From Pseudomonas sp. St316 (GTDB taxonomy: Bacteria; Pseudomonadota; Gammaproteobacteria; Pseudomonadales; Pseudomonadaceae): DNA of 64,000 bases. The stretch is taken from NCBI RefSeq assembly GCF_018325905.1, contig NZ_AP021901.1:4402001-4466000 (forward strand). The letters are read 5' to 3'. The notes beneath the pieces are model-generated. The model saw only the letters and a list, made by a program, of their open reading frames with translations. It made no database searches and was not told where the DNA came from. Both the position numbers and the translations under genes were made by a program. Below are positions 36,874 through 45,227 of the stretch, piece by piece; positions within the stretch are counted from its first letter, which is position 1, and every line of letters begins with the position of its first letter.

Positions 36874-37739
36874 AGCTGATCGATGCGATGCGCCGCGGTC
36901 GGCAAGGCTACCTGATGTCCGCGCCAGCCCTGGCCTTGTACCTGGGCCTGCTGGTCATTCCCTTGGGCTTGACCTTGGTCCTGTCGTTCAACGTCTTCGA
37001 CTACAGCTCGGGCATCAACGGCGACGCCTATACCTTCGAGCACTACACCAGCCTGCTGGGCGATCCATACTTCTACGAGATATTTTTGCGCACGTTCTGG
37101 ATCAGCGCCCTGACCACCCTCCTGTGCGTGCTGATCGGCGTGCCCGAGGCGTACATCCTCAGCCGCATGGGCGCACCGTGGCGCTCGATTTTCCTGATCC
37201 TGATTCTCACGCCGCTGCTGATTTCGGTGGTGGTGCGGGCTTTCGGCTGGAGCCTGCTGCTCGGCGCCGACGGCTTGGTCAACCAGGCCCTGCAAGCCCT
37301 CGGCGGTTCGCCGATGAAGCTGCTCTACACGCCATTCGCCGTGGTCATCGCCCTGGTCCACGTGATGTTGCCGTTCATGATCATTCCGGTCTGGACCTCG
37401 CTGCAGAAACTCGACCCGGCCGCCGAACAGGCCGCGCTGTCCCTGGGGGCCAGCCAATTCACGGTGATCCGCAAAGTGGTGTTGCCGCAGATCATGCCCG
37501 GCGTGCTGTCCGGCACGCTGATTGTGTTCGGCCTCGCCGCCAGTTCCTTCGCGATTCCCGGCCTGCTCGGCGGACGTCGTTTGAAGATGGTCGCCACGTT
37601 GATCTACGACCAGTACCTGTCGGAGTTGAACTGGCCGATGGGCGCGGCCATTGCCGTCGCGCTGCTGCTGCTCAACCTGCTGATCATGCTGTCGTGGAAC
37701 CGGATGATCGAAGGCCGCTACAAGAAGTCATTGGGATAA
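36870..37739 (+). CDS. ABC transporter permease (PotB-like)
   Basis: A 289-residue inner-membrane protein with six helices and the EAA loop 'AAEQAALSLGASQFTVIRKVVLPQIMPGVLSG' that contacts the ATPase. The start overlaps the preceding stop (ATGA). A longer frame from 36822 would lie inside the ATPase gene. Confidence 0.92.
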   Translation: MKLIDAMRRGRQGYLMSAPALALYLGLLVIPLGLTLVLSFNVFDYSSGINGDAYTFEHYTSLLGDPYFYEIFLRTFWISALTTLLCVLIGVPEAYILSRMGAPWRSIFLILILTPLLISVVVRAFGWSLLLGADGLVNQALQALGGSPMKLLYTPFAVVIALVHVMLPFMIIPVWTSLQKLDPAAEQAALSLGASQFTVIRKVVLPQIMPGVLSGTLIVFGLAASSFAIPGLLGGRRLKMVATLIYDQYLSELNWPMGAAIAVALLLLNLLIMLSWNRMIEGRYKKSLG

Positions 37740-37745
37740 TTCGCC

Positions 37746-38540
37746 ATGTCCAGAAACGGTCCTTTCGCCCTGCTGTTCCACGCGCTGGTGGTGGTGTTCA
37801 TGCTCGCGCCGCTGGCGGTGGTCTGCCTCGTCGCCTTCACCCCGGAAAACACCTTGAGCCTGCCGACCACGACATTTTCCCTGCGCTGGTTTCGCGCCGT
37901 GTTCGAACGCGCGGACTTTGTCGATGCGTTCTACAACAGTCTGGTCCTGGCGTTCAGCGCGGCGTCGCTGGCGACGTTGATCGCGGTGCCGGCGGCCCTG
38001 GCGATCACCCGGCTCGAGTTCCCCGGACGGGACTTCTTCAACGGCCTGTTCCTGTCGCCGATCATCATTCCGCACCTGGTGCTGGGGGTCGCATTGCTGC
38101 GCCTGTTTGCGCTGATGGGCGTGAACGGCAGCTTTGCCTGGCTGATCTTCGCCCACGTGCTGGTGATCACGCCCTATGTGTTGCGCCTGGTGCTGGCCTC
38201 GGCCATCGGCCTGGACCGCAGCGCCGAACAGGCCGCGCAATCGTTGGGGGCGGGGCGCTTCACGCTGTTCCGGCAAATCACCTTGCCGATGATCCTGCCG
38301 GGGGTGGCCGGGGGCTGGCTGCTGGCGTTCATCAACAGTTTCGATGAAGTCACGCTGTCGATCTTCGTCACCTCGCCGGCCACGCAAACCTTGCCGGTGC
38401 GCATGTACGTGTACGCCACTGAATCCATCGACCCGATGATGGCGGCGGTGTCGGCACTGGTCATCGCGCTGACCGCGCTGACCATGATTCTGCTCGACCG
38501 GGTCTATGGCCTGGATCGGGTCCTGGTAGGCAAACAATGA
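37746..38540 (+). CDS. ABC transporter permease (PotC-like)
   Basis: A 264-residue inner-membrane protein, about six helices, EAA loop 'SAEQAAQSLGAGRFTLFRQITLPMILPGVAGG'. Six nt after the first permease, it completes the heterodimeric channel. Confidence 0.92.
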   Translation: MSRNGPFALLFHALVVVFMLAPLAVVCLVAFTPENTLSLPTTTFSLRWFRAVFERADFVDAFYNSLVLAFSAASLATLIAVPAALAITRLEFPGRDFFNGLFLSPIIIPHLVLGVALLRLFALMGVNGSFAWLIFAHVLVITPYVLRLVLASAIGLDRSAEQAAQSLGAGRFTLFRQITLPMILPGVAGGWLLAFINSFDEVTLSIFVTSPATQTLPVRMYVYATESIDPMMAAVSALVIALTALTMILLDRVYGLDRVLVGKQ

Positions 38541-38547
38541 GGGTGTC

Positions 38548-38838
38548 ATGGCACTGCTGAAACGACTGGCCGAAGGCGACCGCCCGGCCCTGGACTTTAC
38601 CCTCGACGGCCAGCCCGCCACGGGCCTTTTGGGGGACACCCTGCTGACCGCCGTGCTGACCTGCAGCGAACACCTGCGCGGCAGTGACTTCAGCGCCGAA
38701 CCCCGTGCCGGTTTCTGTCTGATGGGTGCTTGCCAGGACTGCTGGGTGCGCCTGGGTGATGGCCGCCGCGTACGCGCCTGCTCGACCCTGCTCGAAGCCG
38801 GCCAACACATCAACCGCGAGCCGGGGCGCCAGGTATGA
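38548..38838 (+). CDS. Small [2Fe-2S] subunit of an HcnABC/opine-oxidase-type dehydrogenase
   Basis: A 96-residue ferredoxin-like protein. Cluster ligands are spaced C57-x4-C62-x2-C65-x12-C78 in 'GFCLMGACQDCWVRLGDGRRVRAC'; C39 is additional. It matches the HcnA/OoxA-type gamma subunit of flavin amine dehydrogenases. The next subunit gene lies 166 nt downstream because a REP pair intervenes. Confidence 0.9.
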   Translation: MALLKRLAEGDRPALDFTLDGQPATGLLGDTLLTAVLTCSEHLRGSDFSAEPRAGFCLMGACQDCWVRLGDGRRVRACSTLLEAGQHINREPGRQV

Positions 38839-38860
38839 ACACGGTCGACTGGGATGGCCT

Positions 38861-38956
38861 CATCGCGAGCAAGCTCGCTCCCACAGGGTTGCTTCGGCAC
38901 ACACAAAATCCACATTCACCACACCCCCAATGTGGGAGCGAGCTTGCTCGCGATGA
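38861..38956. repeat. REP doublet inside the transporter/oxidase operon
   Basis: Arms face outward here: CATCGCGAGCAAGCTCGCTC at 38861 and GCGAGCTTGCTCGCGATGA ending 38956. It separates the small subunit gene from the FAD subunits within one operon and could form a strong mRNA stem. Confidence 0.92.
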
Positions 38957-39004
38957 CGGCTTCGACAACACCACAAATCCTCCGGCCCAGCCAATGAGGT
39001 GGCG

Positions 39005-40360
39005 ATGAAACCGATAGCCATCATCGGCGCCGGCCCCGCCGGTATCCGTGCCGCGCAGACATTGGTCGCCCACGGTCTGTACCCGGTCCTGCTGGACGAA
39101 GCCGCCAACGGTGGCGGGCAGATCTATCGGCGCCAACCGGCCCATTTCAAGCGCTCGCCAGGCAAGCTCTATGGCTTCGAAGCGCACAAGGCCAACGCCA
39201 TCCACCAGACGCTCGACACGTTGCGCGGACAGCTCGACTACCGTCCCGACACGCTGGTGTGGAACGCCGAGGCCGGCCTGCTCGATACCCTGCATGAAGG
39301 CCGCGCCGACCGCCTCGAGTACGCCAGCGTGATCGTCGCAACCGGCGCCACCGACCGGGTCCTGCCCGTGCCGGGGTGGACCCTGCCCGGGGTATACAGC
39401 CTGGGCGCGGCGCAGATCGCCCTGAAATTCCAGGGTTGCTCCATTGGTGAACGGGTGGTGTTCGCCGGCAGCGGTCCCTTGTTGTATCTGGTGGCTTATC
39501 AATACGCCCGGGCCGGCGCCAACGTGGTCGCGGTGCTCGACAGCTCGCCCTTTGGCGCCCAGGTCCGCGCCCTGCCCGGCCTGCTGGCACAACCGGTCAC
39601 CCTCGCCAAGGGCCTCTATTATCGGGCCTGGCTGACCGCCCACGGCATCGTCGTGCATCAAGGCGCGAGCCTGTCGGGTCTCGACGGCGAACGCCGGGTG
39701 CAGTCGTTGAAATGGCGCAACGCCAACGGCGAACACACCCTCGACTGCGACGCGGTGGCCTTCGCCCACGGCTTGCGCAGTGAAACCCAATTGGCCGACT
39801 TGCTGGGCTGCGAGTTTGCCTGGAACACCCTCAACCGCGCCTGGCTGCCACGACGCGACCACGCCGGTCGCAGCAGCGTGCCAGGGATTTACCTGGCCGG
39901 TGACGGCGCCGGCATCATGGGCGCCGACGCGGCTGAAATGGCTGGTGAACGGGCGGCCCTGGCCTTGCTCGAAGACCGCGGTTACTCCACCGACCCGCAA
40001 CGTTGCACGCAACTGGAACAAGCCCTTGAACGCATCGGCCAGTTCCGACAGGGCCTGGAACGTGCGTTTGCCTTTCCTGAAGAGTGGGCCGCCGACGCCG
40101 CCGATGACCTGATGATTTGCCGCTGCGAAGAAGTCAGCGCGGGTGACATCCGCCAGGTGGTTGGCGAAGGCCATTGGGAGATCAATCGGGTCAAGGCGCA
40201 TTGCCGGGTCGGCATGGGCCGTTGCCAGGGCCGGATGTGCGGTGCCGCTGCGGCGGAAATCATTGCCCGCGAAAGTGGCCGCGCCGTTTCCAGCATCGGC
40301 CGCTTGCGGGCCCAGGCGCCGATCAAGCCCGTACCCTTCGGCCTGGAGGTCGAGCCATGA
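39005..40360 (+). CDS. FAD/NAD(P) oxidoreductase, HcnB/OoxA-like alpha subunit with BFD-type cluster
   Basis: A 451-residue flavoprotein from ATG 39005 (GAGGT 6 nt upstream; GTG 38999 alternative). N-terminal Rossmann 'IAIIGAGPAGIRAAQTLVAHG', second nucleotide site 'RVVFAGSGPLLYLVAYQYARAGANV', then 'IYLAGDGAGIMGADAAEMAGERAAL'. The C-terminal ~70 residues form a BFD-like [2Fe-2S] domain: Cys-x-Cys in 'MICRCEEV' and Cys residues in 'AHCRVGMGRCQGRMCG'. This is the alpha subunit of hydrogen-cyanide-synthase/opine-oxidase/hydroxyproline-dehydrogenase-like complexes. It overlaps the next gene by 4 nt. Confidence 0.9.
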   Translation: MKPIAIIGAGPAGIRAAQTLVAHGLYPVLLDEAANGGGQIYRRQPAHFKRSPGKLYGFEAHKANAIHQTLDTLRGQLDYRPDTLVWNAEAGLLDTLHEGRADRLEYASVIVATGATDRVLPVPGWTLPGVYSLGAAQIALKFQGCSIGERVVFAGSGPLLYLVAYQYARAGANVVAVLDSSPFGAQVRALPGLLAQPVTLAKGLYYRAWLTAHGIVVHQGASLSGLDGERRVQSLKWRNANGEHTLDCDAVAFAHGLRSETQLADLLGCEFAWNTLNRAWLPRRDHAGRSSVPGIYLAGDGAGIMGADAAEMAGERAALALLEDRGYSTDPQRCTQLEQALERIGQFRQGLERAFAFPEEWAADAADDLMICRCEEVSAGDIRQVVGEGHWEINRVKAHCRVGMGRCQGRMCGAAAAEIIARESGRAVSSIGRLRAQAPIKPVPFGLEVEP

Positions 40361-41472
40361 TCGAAGTGGATGCAGTGATCATTGGCGGCGGCATCGTCGG
40401 CGCCTCGGCCGCGTTGTTCCTCAGCCAGGCCGGACGCCGGGTGGCGTTGCTGGAGCGCGACTTCTGCGGTTCGCACGCCAGCGGCGTGAACTACGGTGGT
40501 GTGCGCCGCCAGGGCCGGCCGCTGTCGCAATTGCCCTTGTCGCAACGGGCCCATGAGATCTGGAGCCAGTTGCCACAATTGATCGGCATCGATGGTGAAT
40601 ACCAGCGCAGCGGTCATCTGAAGCTGGCCCGCAGCGCTGAAGATCTGCAAGCGCTGCACGACTACGCCGCCGCCAGCCAGGGCTTTGGCCTGGATCTGCA
40701 ACTGCTTGATCGCAAGGCGCTGCGCGAGCGTTTTCCGTGGGTCGGCACCGTAGCGGTCGGGGCGTCGCTGTGCCCGGACGACGGTCATGCCAATCCGCGC
40801 CTGGTATCGCCAGCCTTTGCCCAGGCCGCCCGCCGGCATGGCGCGCAAGTCCACGAACAATGCGCCGTCAGCAACGTTGTGCATGACGGCCAACGCTTTG
40901 CCGTACACACCACAACAGGCCTGACGTTTCACGCGCCCTGGCTGCTGAACTGCGCCGGTGCCTGGGCGAGCCAGTTCGCCGCGCAGTTCGGCGAAGCGGT
41001 ACCGATGCACGCCGGGCACCCAGCGATGCTGGTTACCGAACCCTTGCCCTTGGTCATGGACGCCAGCACCGGCGTCGAGGGCGGCGGTATCTATGCCCGC
41101 CAGGTCTCGCGCGGCAATTGCGTGCTGGGCGGCGGCCAAGGTTTTGCGTTGGACGCGGCACGCGCCCGACCCGGCCAGAGCGCCGTGCTGGAAATCCTGC
41201 GCCAGGCCGTCGAGCTCTACCCATTCCTGGAAGGCGCCCAGGCGATTCGTACCTGGAGCGGCACCGAAGGCTACCTGCCCGATCGCCAGCCGGTGATCGG
41301 CCACAGCAGCACCCAGGCTGGTCTGTTGCACGCATTCGGCTTTGCCGGCGCGGGCTTCCAGATCGGCCCGGCGGTGGGCCAGGCGCTCACCGAGATCATC
41401 TGCAGCGGGGCTTCGACCACGCCGCTGGATGCGTTTTCCATCACCCGGTTTCACTCCATCTCCGTTGCTTGA
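40357..41472 (+). CDS. FAD-dependent D-amino-acid-oxidase-like subunit (HcnC/OoxB-like)
   Basis: A 371-residue DAO-family flavoprotein with 'VDAVIIGGGIVGASAALFLSQAGRRVALLERDF' at the N-terminus, 'SGVNYGGVRRQ', and 'IRTWSGTEGYLPDRQPVIG...HAFGFAGAGFQIGPAVGQAL' at the C-terminus. It is the catalytic beta subunit that oxidises the C-N bond of an amino acid or opine. Overlaps the alpha-subunit gene (ATGA). The substrate is probably what the ABC transporter imports. Confidence 0.9.
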   Translation: MIEVDAVIIGGGIVGASAALFLSQAGRRVALLERDFCGSHASGVNYGGVRRQGRPLSQLPLSQRAHEIWSQLPQLIGIDGEYQRSGHLKLARSAEDLQALHDYAAASQGFGLDLQLLDRKALRERFPWVGTVAVGASLCPDDGHANPRLVSPAFAQAARRHGAQVHEQCAVSNVVHDGQRFAVHTTTGLTFHAPWLLNCAGAWASQFAAQFGEAVPMHAGHPAMLVTEPLPLVMDASTGVEGGGIYARQVSRGNCVLGGGQGFALDAARARPGQSAVLEILRQAVELYPFLEGAQAIRTWSGTEGYLPDRQPVIGHSSTQAGLLHAFGFAGAGFQIGPAVGQALTEIICSGASTTPLDAFSITRFHSISVA

Positions 41473-41490
41473 TAGAGGAAGGTCGCGCCA

Positions 41491-42552
41491 ATGAATAACG
41501 TCAAACGCAGTGCACTGTTCGGTTTCTGCTCGCTGGGTTCCGCTTGCCTGGGCGCCCTGCTCCCGGTCACCCAGGCGTTGGCCGAGCCGACGCTTTACCT
41601 GGGCATGAACGGCGGCACCATGGAGCGCCTCTACGCCGACAAGGTCTTGCCGGCTTTCGAAAAAGCCAACAACGTCAAAGTGGTCATCGTGCCCGGCACC
41701 TCCGCCGACATCCTGGCCAAAGTCCAGGCCAGCAAAGGCAACCCGCAGATGCACGTGATGTTCCTCGATGACGGCATCATGTACCGCGCCATCGCCATGG
41801 GCTTGTGCGACAAGCTCGAAGACAGCCCGCCCCTGGCGCAGATCCCGGCCAAGGGGCGCATCAAGGATCAGGCCGTGGCTGTCAGCCTCGGGGTGACAGG
41901 CTTGGCCTACAACACCCGGCTGTTCAAGGAAAAGGGCTGGAATACACCCACCTCATGGATGGACCTGGCCGATCCACGCTTCAAGGACAAAGTAGTGTTC
42001 CAGTCGATGGCCTCGTCCACGTTCGGCCTGCACGGCTTTTTGATGTTCAACCGGATCCAGGGCGGCAGCGAAACCGACGTCGAACCGGGCTTCAAGGCCT
42101 GGCCAAACACGGTGGGGCGCAACGTGCTGGAGTACATTCCAAGCTCGGCGAAGATATCCGAAATGCTGCAGACCGACGAAGCTGCGCTGTTCCCGCTGAC
42201 GCCGACCCAGGTGACCGCGTTGAAACTCAAGGGCATGCCGGTCGAATATGCCCAGCCGAAGGAAGGCGCCGTGGTCCTCAACGTCGCCGAATGCGCCATC
42301 GCCCAGAATACCCAACCGGAACTGGCGCAAAAGCTCGCGGCTTTCCTGCTGACCCCGCAAGCCCAGGCCATCGCCCTGGAAGAAGGCGACCAGATCCCGT
42401 CCAACCCCAACACCCCGACCACCGACAAGACCCGCGGCCAGGTGGAGGCGATGAAGCAATACCTGGAAACGGCGATTGCCGTGGATTGGGACCAGGTCAA
42501 CGAACAACGCCCGGCCTGGAACGCCCGTTGGAACCGCAGCATCGAGCGCTAG
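41491..42552 (+). CDS. ABC transporter substrate-binding protein (PotD-like)
   Basis: A 353-residue periplasmic protein with signal peptide (residues ~1-32, ending Ala-Leu-Ala). It belongs to the family-1/PotD-like group: 'LYLGMNGGTMERLYADKVLPAFEKANNVKVVIVPGTSADILAKVQ' and 'VAVSLGVTGLAYNTRLFKEKGWNTP'. AGAGGAAGG precedes the ATG, 18 nt after the beta subunit, placing the binding protein last in the operon. The typical acidic pocket of polyamine binders is not obvious, so the ligand may be a zwitterionic opine or amino acid. Confidence 0.9.
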   Translation: MNNVKRSALFGFCSLGSACLGALLPVTQALAEPTLYLGMNGGTMERLYADKVLPAFEKANNVKVVIVPGTSADILAKVQASKGNPQMHVMFLDDGIMYRAIAMGLCDKLEDSPPLAQIPAKGRIKDQAVAVSLGVTGLAYNTRLFKEKGWNTPTSWMDLADPRFKDKVVFQSMASSTFGLHGFLMFNRIQGGSETDVEPGFKAWPNTVGRNVLEYIPSSAKISEMLQTDEAALFPLTPTQVTALKLKGMPVEYAQPKEGAVVLNVAECAIAQNTQPELAQKLAAFLLTPQAQAIALEEGDQIPSNPNTPTTDKTRGQVEAMKQYLETAIAVDWDQVNEQRPAWNARWNRSIER

Positions 42553-42561
42553 CGCGCTCGA

Positions 42562-42710
42562 CTGTGGCGAGGGGAGCAACACTTTGTATGGGAAAAACTG
42601 CTGTGAGAGCAAGGCTTGCCCGCGATGAAGACGACGCGGTCTCCTAGAAAACGAGGCGCCTGCATCGCGGGCAAGCCTTGCTCCCACAGATAAATCCCCT
42701 CGCCACAGGG
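42562..42710. repeat. Composite REP element, left copy flanking the LRR-kinase gene
   Basis: Outer CTGTGGCGAGGGG / CCCCTCGCCACAG arms enclose an inner REP doublet (GAGAGCAAGGCTTGCCCGCGATG ... CGGGCAAGCCTTGCTCCC). The core (GAAGACGACGCGGTCTCC...AAAACGAGG) is the inverse of that at 44150-44295. Confidence 0.85.
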
Positions 42711-42789
42711 TGTTGTACTGAGCTGATAATTGGTTAACTGTCTGGCTACGGGCGCCAGACCCTCCCTTTGATCAACAGCGAACCCTCCC

Positions 42790-44115
42790 ATGCACACCCT
42801 CGCCCAACTACGCGCAGGCCAGCTCTCGGGCATTACCCGGTTGGACCTGGCCTGCGGCTTGACGCAGTTCCCCCGGGAAATCTTCGAGCTGGCCGATTCC
42901 CTCGAGATTATCAACCTCAGCGGCAATCAGTTGGACACCCTGCCCGACGACCTGCATCGACTGACCCGCCTGCGCGTACTGTTCTGTTCGGACAACCGCT
43001 TCACCGAACTGCCCGAATGCCTGGGCCGTTGCAGCGCGTTGACCATGGTCGGTTTCAAGGCCAACCGCATCACCCGCGTCACGGGCGCCGCACTGCCACC
43101 TCTGCTGCGCTGGCTGATCCTGACCGACAACTGCGTCAGCCAATTGCCGGACGAACTGGGCCAACGCCCGCACCTGCAAAAACTGATGCTGGCCGGCAAT
43201 CGTTTGCAGCAGTTGCCGGTGAGCCTGGGTCAGTGTCATCGCCTCGAACTGCTGCGCATCGCCGCCAACCAACTGACCGAGCTGCCGCAATGGCTGTTGG
43301 AACTGCCGAGCCTCAGTTGGCTGGCCTACGCCGGCAACCCCTTGGAAACCCAGGCCGATGCCGCGGCCTTGAACACCACGACGCCCCTCGACTGGTCCCA
43401 ACTGACGCTGCAACATCAGCTGGGCGAAGGCGCATCCGGAGTGATTCACCAGGCGCTCTGGCAGGCGCCCGGCCAAGTGCCACGAAAGGTCGCAGTGAAG
43501 CTGTACAAAGGCCAGATGACCAGCGACGGCTCGCCCCTGCATGAAATGCATGCCTGCATCACGGCCGGTCGACACCCGAACCTGATCGATGTGTTGGGCC
43601 AGGTCAGCGGGCACCCCGCGCAACAGGCCGGGCTGGTGATGGCGCTGATCGAGCCCAGCTACCGTAACCTCGCCGGGCTACCGAGCCTGGCATCATGCAC
43701 CCGCGACGTGTATGCCGATGAACTGCGCCTGAGCGCCCCGGCAGCCTTGCGCATCGCCCACGGCATCGCTTCGGTGGCGGCGCACCTGCACCGCCAAGGC
43801 ATCACCCATGGGGATCTGTACGGGCATAACATCCTGTGCGATGACCAGGGTGATTGCCTGCTGGGGGACTTTGGCGCGGCGTCGTTCCACGCCACCACGG
43901 ACAACCTGCAAACCCGTGCACTGCAACGGATCGAGGTGCGGGCATTCGGGATTTTGCTGGGGGAATTGTTGACGCGTATCGAACCGGCGCTCAGCGACGG
44001 GGAACTGGCAACGTTGCAGGATCTGCAGGTACGTTGCTGTCAGCCGGATGTGCTGGCGCGACCGGGCTTTGATGAGATTGAAAGGTTGCTGAGCAAATTC
44101 AAACACACCGACTAA
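42790..44115 (+). CDS. Leucine-rich-repeat/protein-kinase fusion protein
   Basis: A 441-residue protein. Residues ~1-205 contain about seven leucine-rich repeats of the L-x2-L-P type ('[24 protein letters not shown]', '[31 protein letters not shown]'). Residues ~215-435 form a kinase: glycine loop '[13 protein letters not shown]', Lys237 in 'KVAVKLYKG', catalytic H340-G-D342-L-Y-G-H-N347, and D360-F-G. The Arg of His-Arg-Asp is Gly. No signal peptide or membrane helix is seen, so it is cytoplasmic. Such fusions are common in eukaryotes and plant kinases, rare in bacteria. Partner unknown. Confidence 0.88.
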   Translation: MHTLAQLRAGQLSGITRLDLACGLTQFPREIFELADSLEIINLSGNQLDTLPDDLHRLTRLRVLFCSDNRFTELPECLGRCSALTMVGFKANRITRVTGAALPPLLRWLILTDNCVSQLPDELGQRPHLQKLMLAGNRLQQLPVSLGQCHRLELLRIAANQLTELPQWLLELPSLSWLAYAGNPLETQADAAALNTTTPLDWSQLTLQHQLGEGASGVIHQALWQAPGQVPRKVAVKLYKGQMTSDGSPLHEMHACITAGRHPNLIDVLGQVSGHPAQQAGLVMALIEPSYRNLAGLPSLASCTRDVYADELRLSAPAALRIAHGIASVAAHLHRQGITHGDLYGHNILCDDQGDCLLGDFGAASFHATTDNLQTRALQRIEVRAFGILLGELLTRIEPALSDGELATLQDLQVRCCQPDVLARPGFDEIERLLSKFKHTD

Positions 44116-44149
44116 ACCAGCACCCCAAACTGACAATCACACCACTTAT

Positions 44150-44295
44150 TGTGGCGAGGGGATTTATTTGTGGGAGCAAGGCTTGCTCGCGATGCGGACA
44201 CCTCGTTTTCCCAGAGGCCGCGTCGTCTTCATCGCGGACAAGCCTTGCTCCCACAGAGTGAACCGCACCCAGGGATTAATCCCCTCGCCACAGGG
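44150..44295. repeat. Composite REP element, right copy flanking the LRR-kinase gene
   Basis: Outer TGTGGCGAGGGG / CCCCTCGCCACAG arms around an inner doublet (GTGGGAGCAAGGCTTGCTCGCGATG ... AGCCTTGCTCCCAC). The core (ACCTCGTTTTCCCAGAGGCC... CGTCTTCATCG) matches the reverse complement of the left copy. Confidence 0.85.
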
Positions 44296-44303
44296 GGTAC
44301 CGC

Positions 44304-45008
44304 TTAGCCGGCCAACCCGACAAACATGTCCTGCACGTCATCATGGTTATCGAGGCCTTCGAGAAAGGCTTCGACTTCAGCCATCTGCTCGTCGGTCAAC
44401 CCGCTGACCGGATTTTTCGGCTGGTAGCCCAACTTGGCCGACAACACGGTGAAACCCTGCTCCGGCAAGGCCTTCTGGACGGCATCGAGGTCGGCAGGAT
44501 CGGTGAGGAACAACGTCGCGCCTTCTTCGCCCGCCTCGAAATCCTGGGCGCCGGCCTCGATGGCGGCCATTTCCGGATCGGCGTCCGGGCCGTCCGGCGC
44601 GGCTTCGATCATGCCGACATGGTTGAAGTCCCACGCCACCGAACCCGAGGCGCCGAGTTGGCCCTTGCGGAACGCGACGCGAATTTCGGCAACGGTGCGG
44701 TTGATGTTATCGGTCACGCATTCGACGATCAGCGGCACCTGGTGCGGCGCGAACCCTTCGTAGGTGACGCGGTGGTATTGCACGGTTTCACCGAGCTGGC
44801 CAGAACCTTTCTTGATCGCGCGTTCCAGGGTCTCGCGGGGCATCGAGGCCTTCTTCGCCTGTTCGACCACCAGTCGCAAGTGCGCGTTGGTAGCGGTATC
44901 CGCGCCGTTGCGCGCGGCAATGGTGATTTCCTTCACCAGTTTGCCGAAGATCTTGCCCTTGGCGTTGGCAGCCGCTTCTTTGTGTTTAACCTTCCACTGT
45001 GCGCCCAT
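44304..45008 (-). CDS. yebC: YebC/PmpR-family regulator/translation factor
   Basis: A 234-residue protein with the invariant N-terminus '[35 protein letters not shown]' and '[30 protein letters not shown]'. YebC/PmpR proteins bind DNA and are also reported to ease ribosome stalling. This one has 'AQWKVKHKE' and a '[18 protein letters not shown]' segment, i.e. the shorter YeeN-like branch rather than the main YebC upstream of ruvC. It is divergent from the VgrG gene and has no partner operon. Confidence 0.9.
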   Translation of the reverse strand: MGAQWKVKHKEAAANAKGKIFGKLVKEITIAARNGADTATNAHLRLVVEQAKKASMPRETLERAIKKGSGQLGETVQYHRVTYEGFAPHQVPLIVECVTDNINRTVAEIRVAFRKGQLGASGSVAWDFNHVGMIEAAPDGPDADPEMAAIEAGAQDFEAGEEGATLFLTDPADLDAVQKALPEQGFTVLSAKLGYQPKNPVSGLTDEQMAEVEAFLEGLDNHDDVQDMFVGLAG

Positions 45009-45227
45009 TACTCACTCTCTTGTCTGACGCGCCGAGACATCTGCCGGCCGGCGCTGTGGCGCAAGTTTATACGGCCTAAACCGGCTGATCGACCAAAAAA
45101 TTCACCCTGCCGGATCGACATTTTCACAGCATGTTGTAGGGCGTTTCTGAAATGGCGACTCACAAGCACCGTTTTCCCCCGCAGTTTCGTACCCTCTGCG
45201 CCTCTCTCCCCGCCAGTAGGAGCTGCG

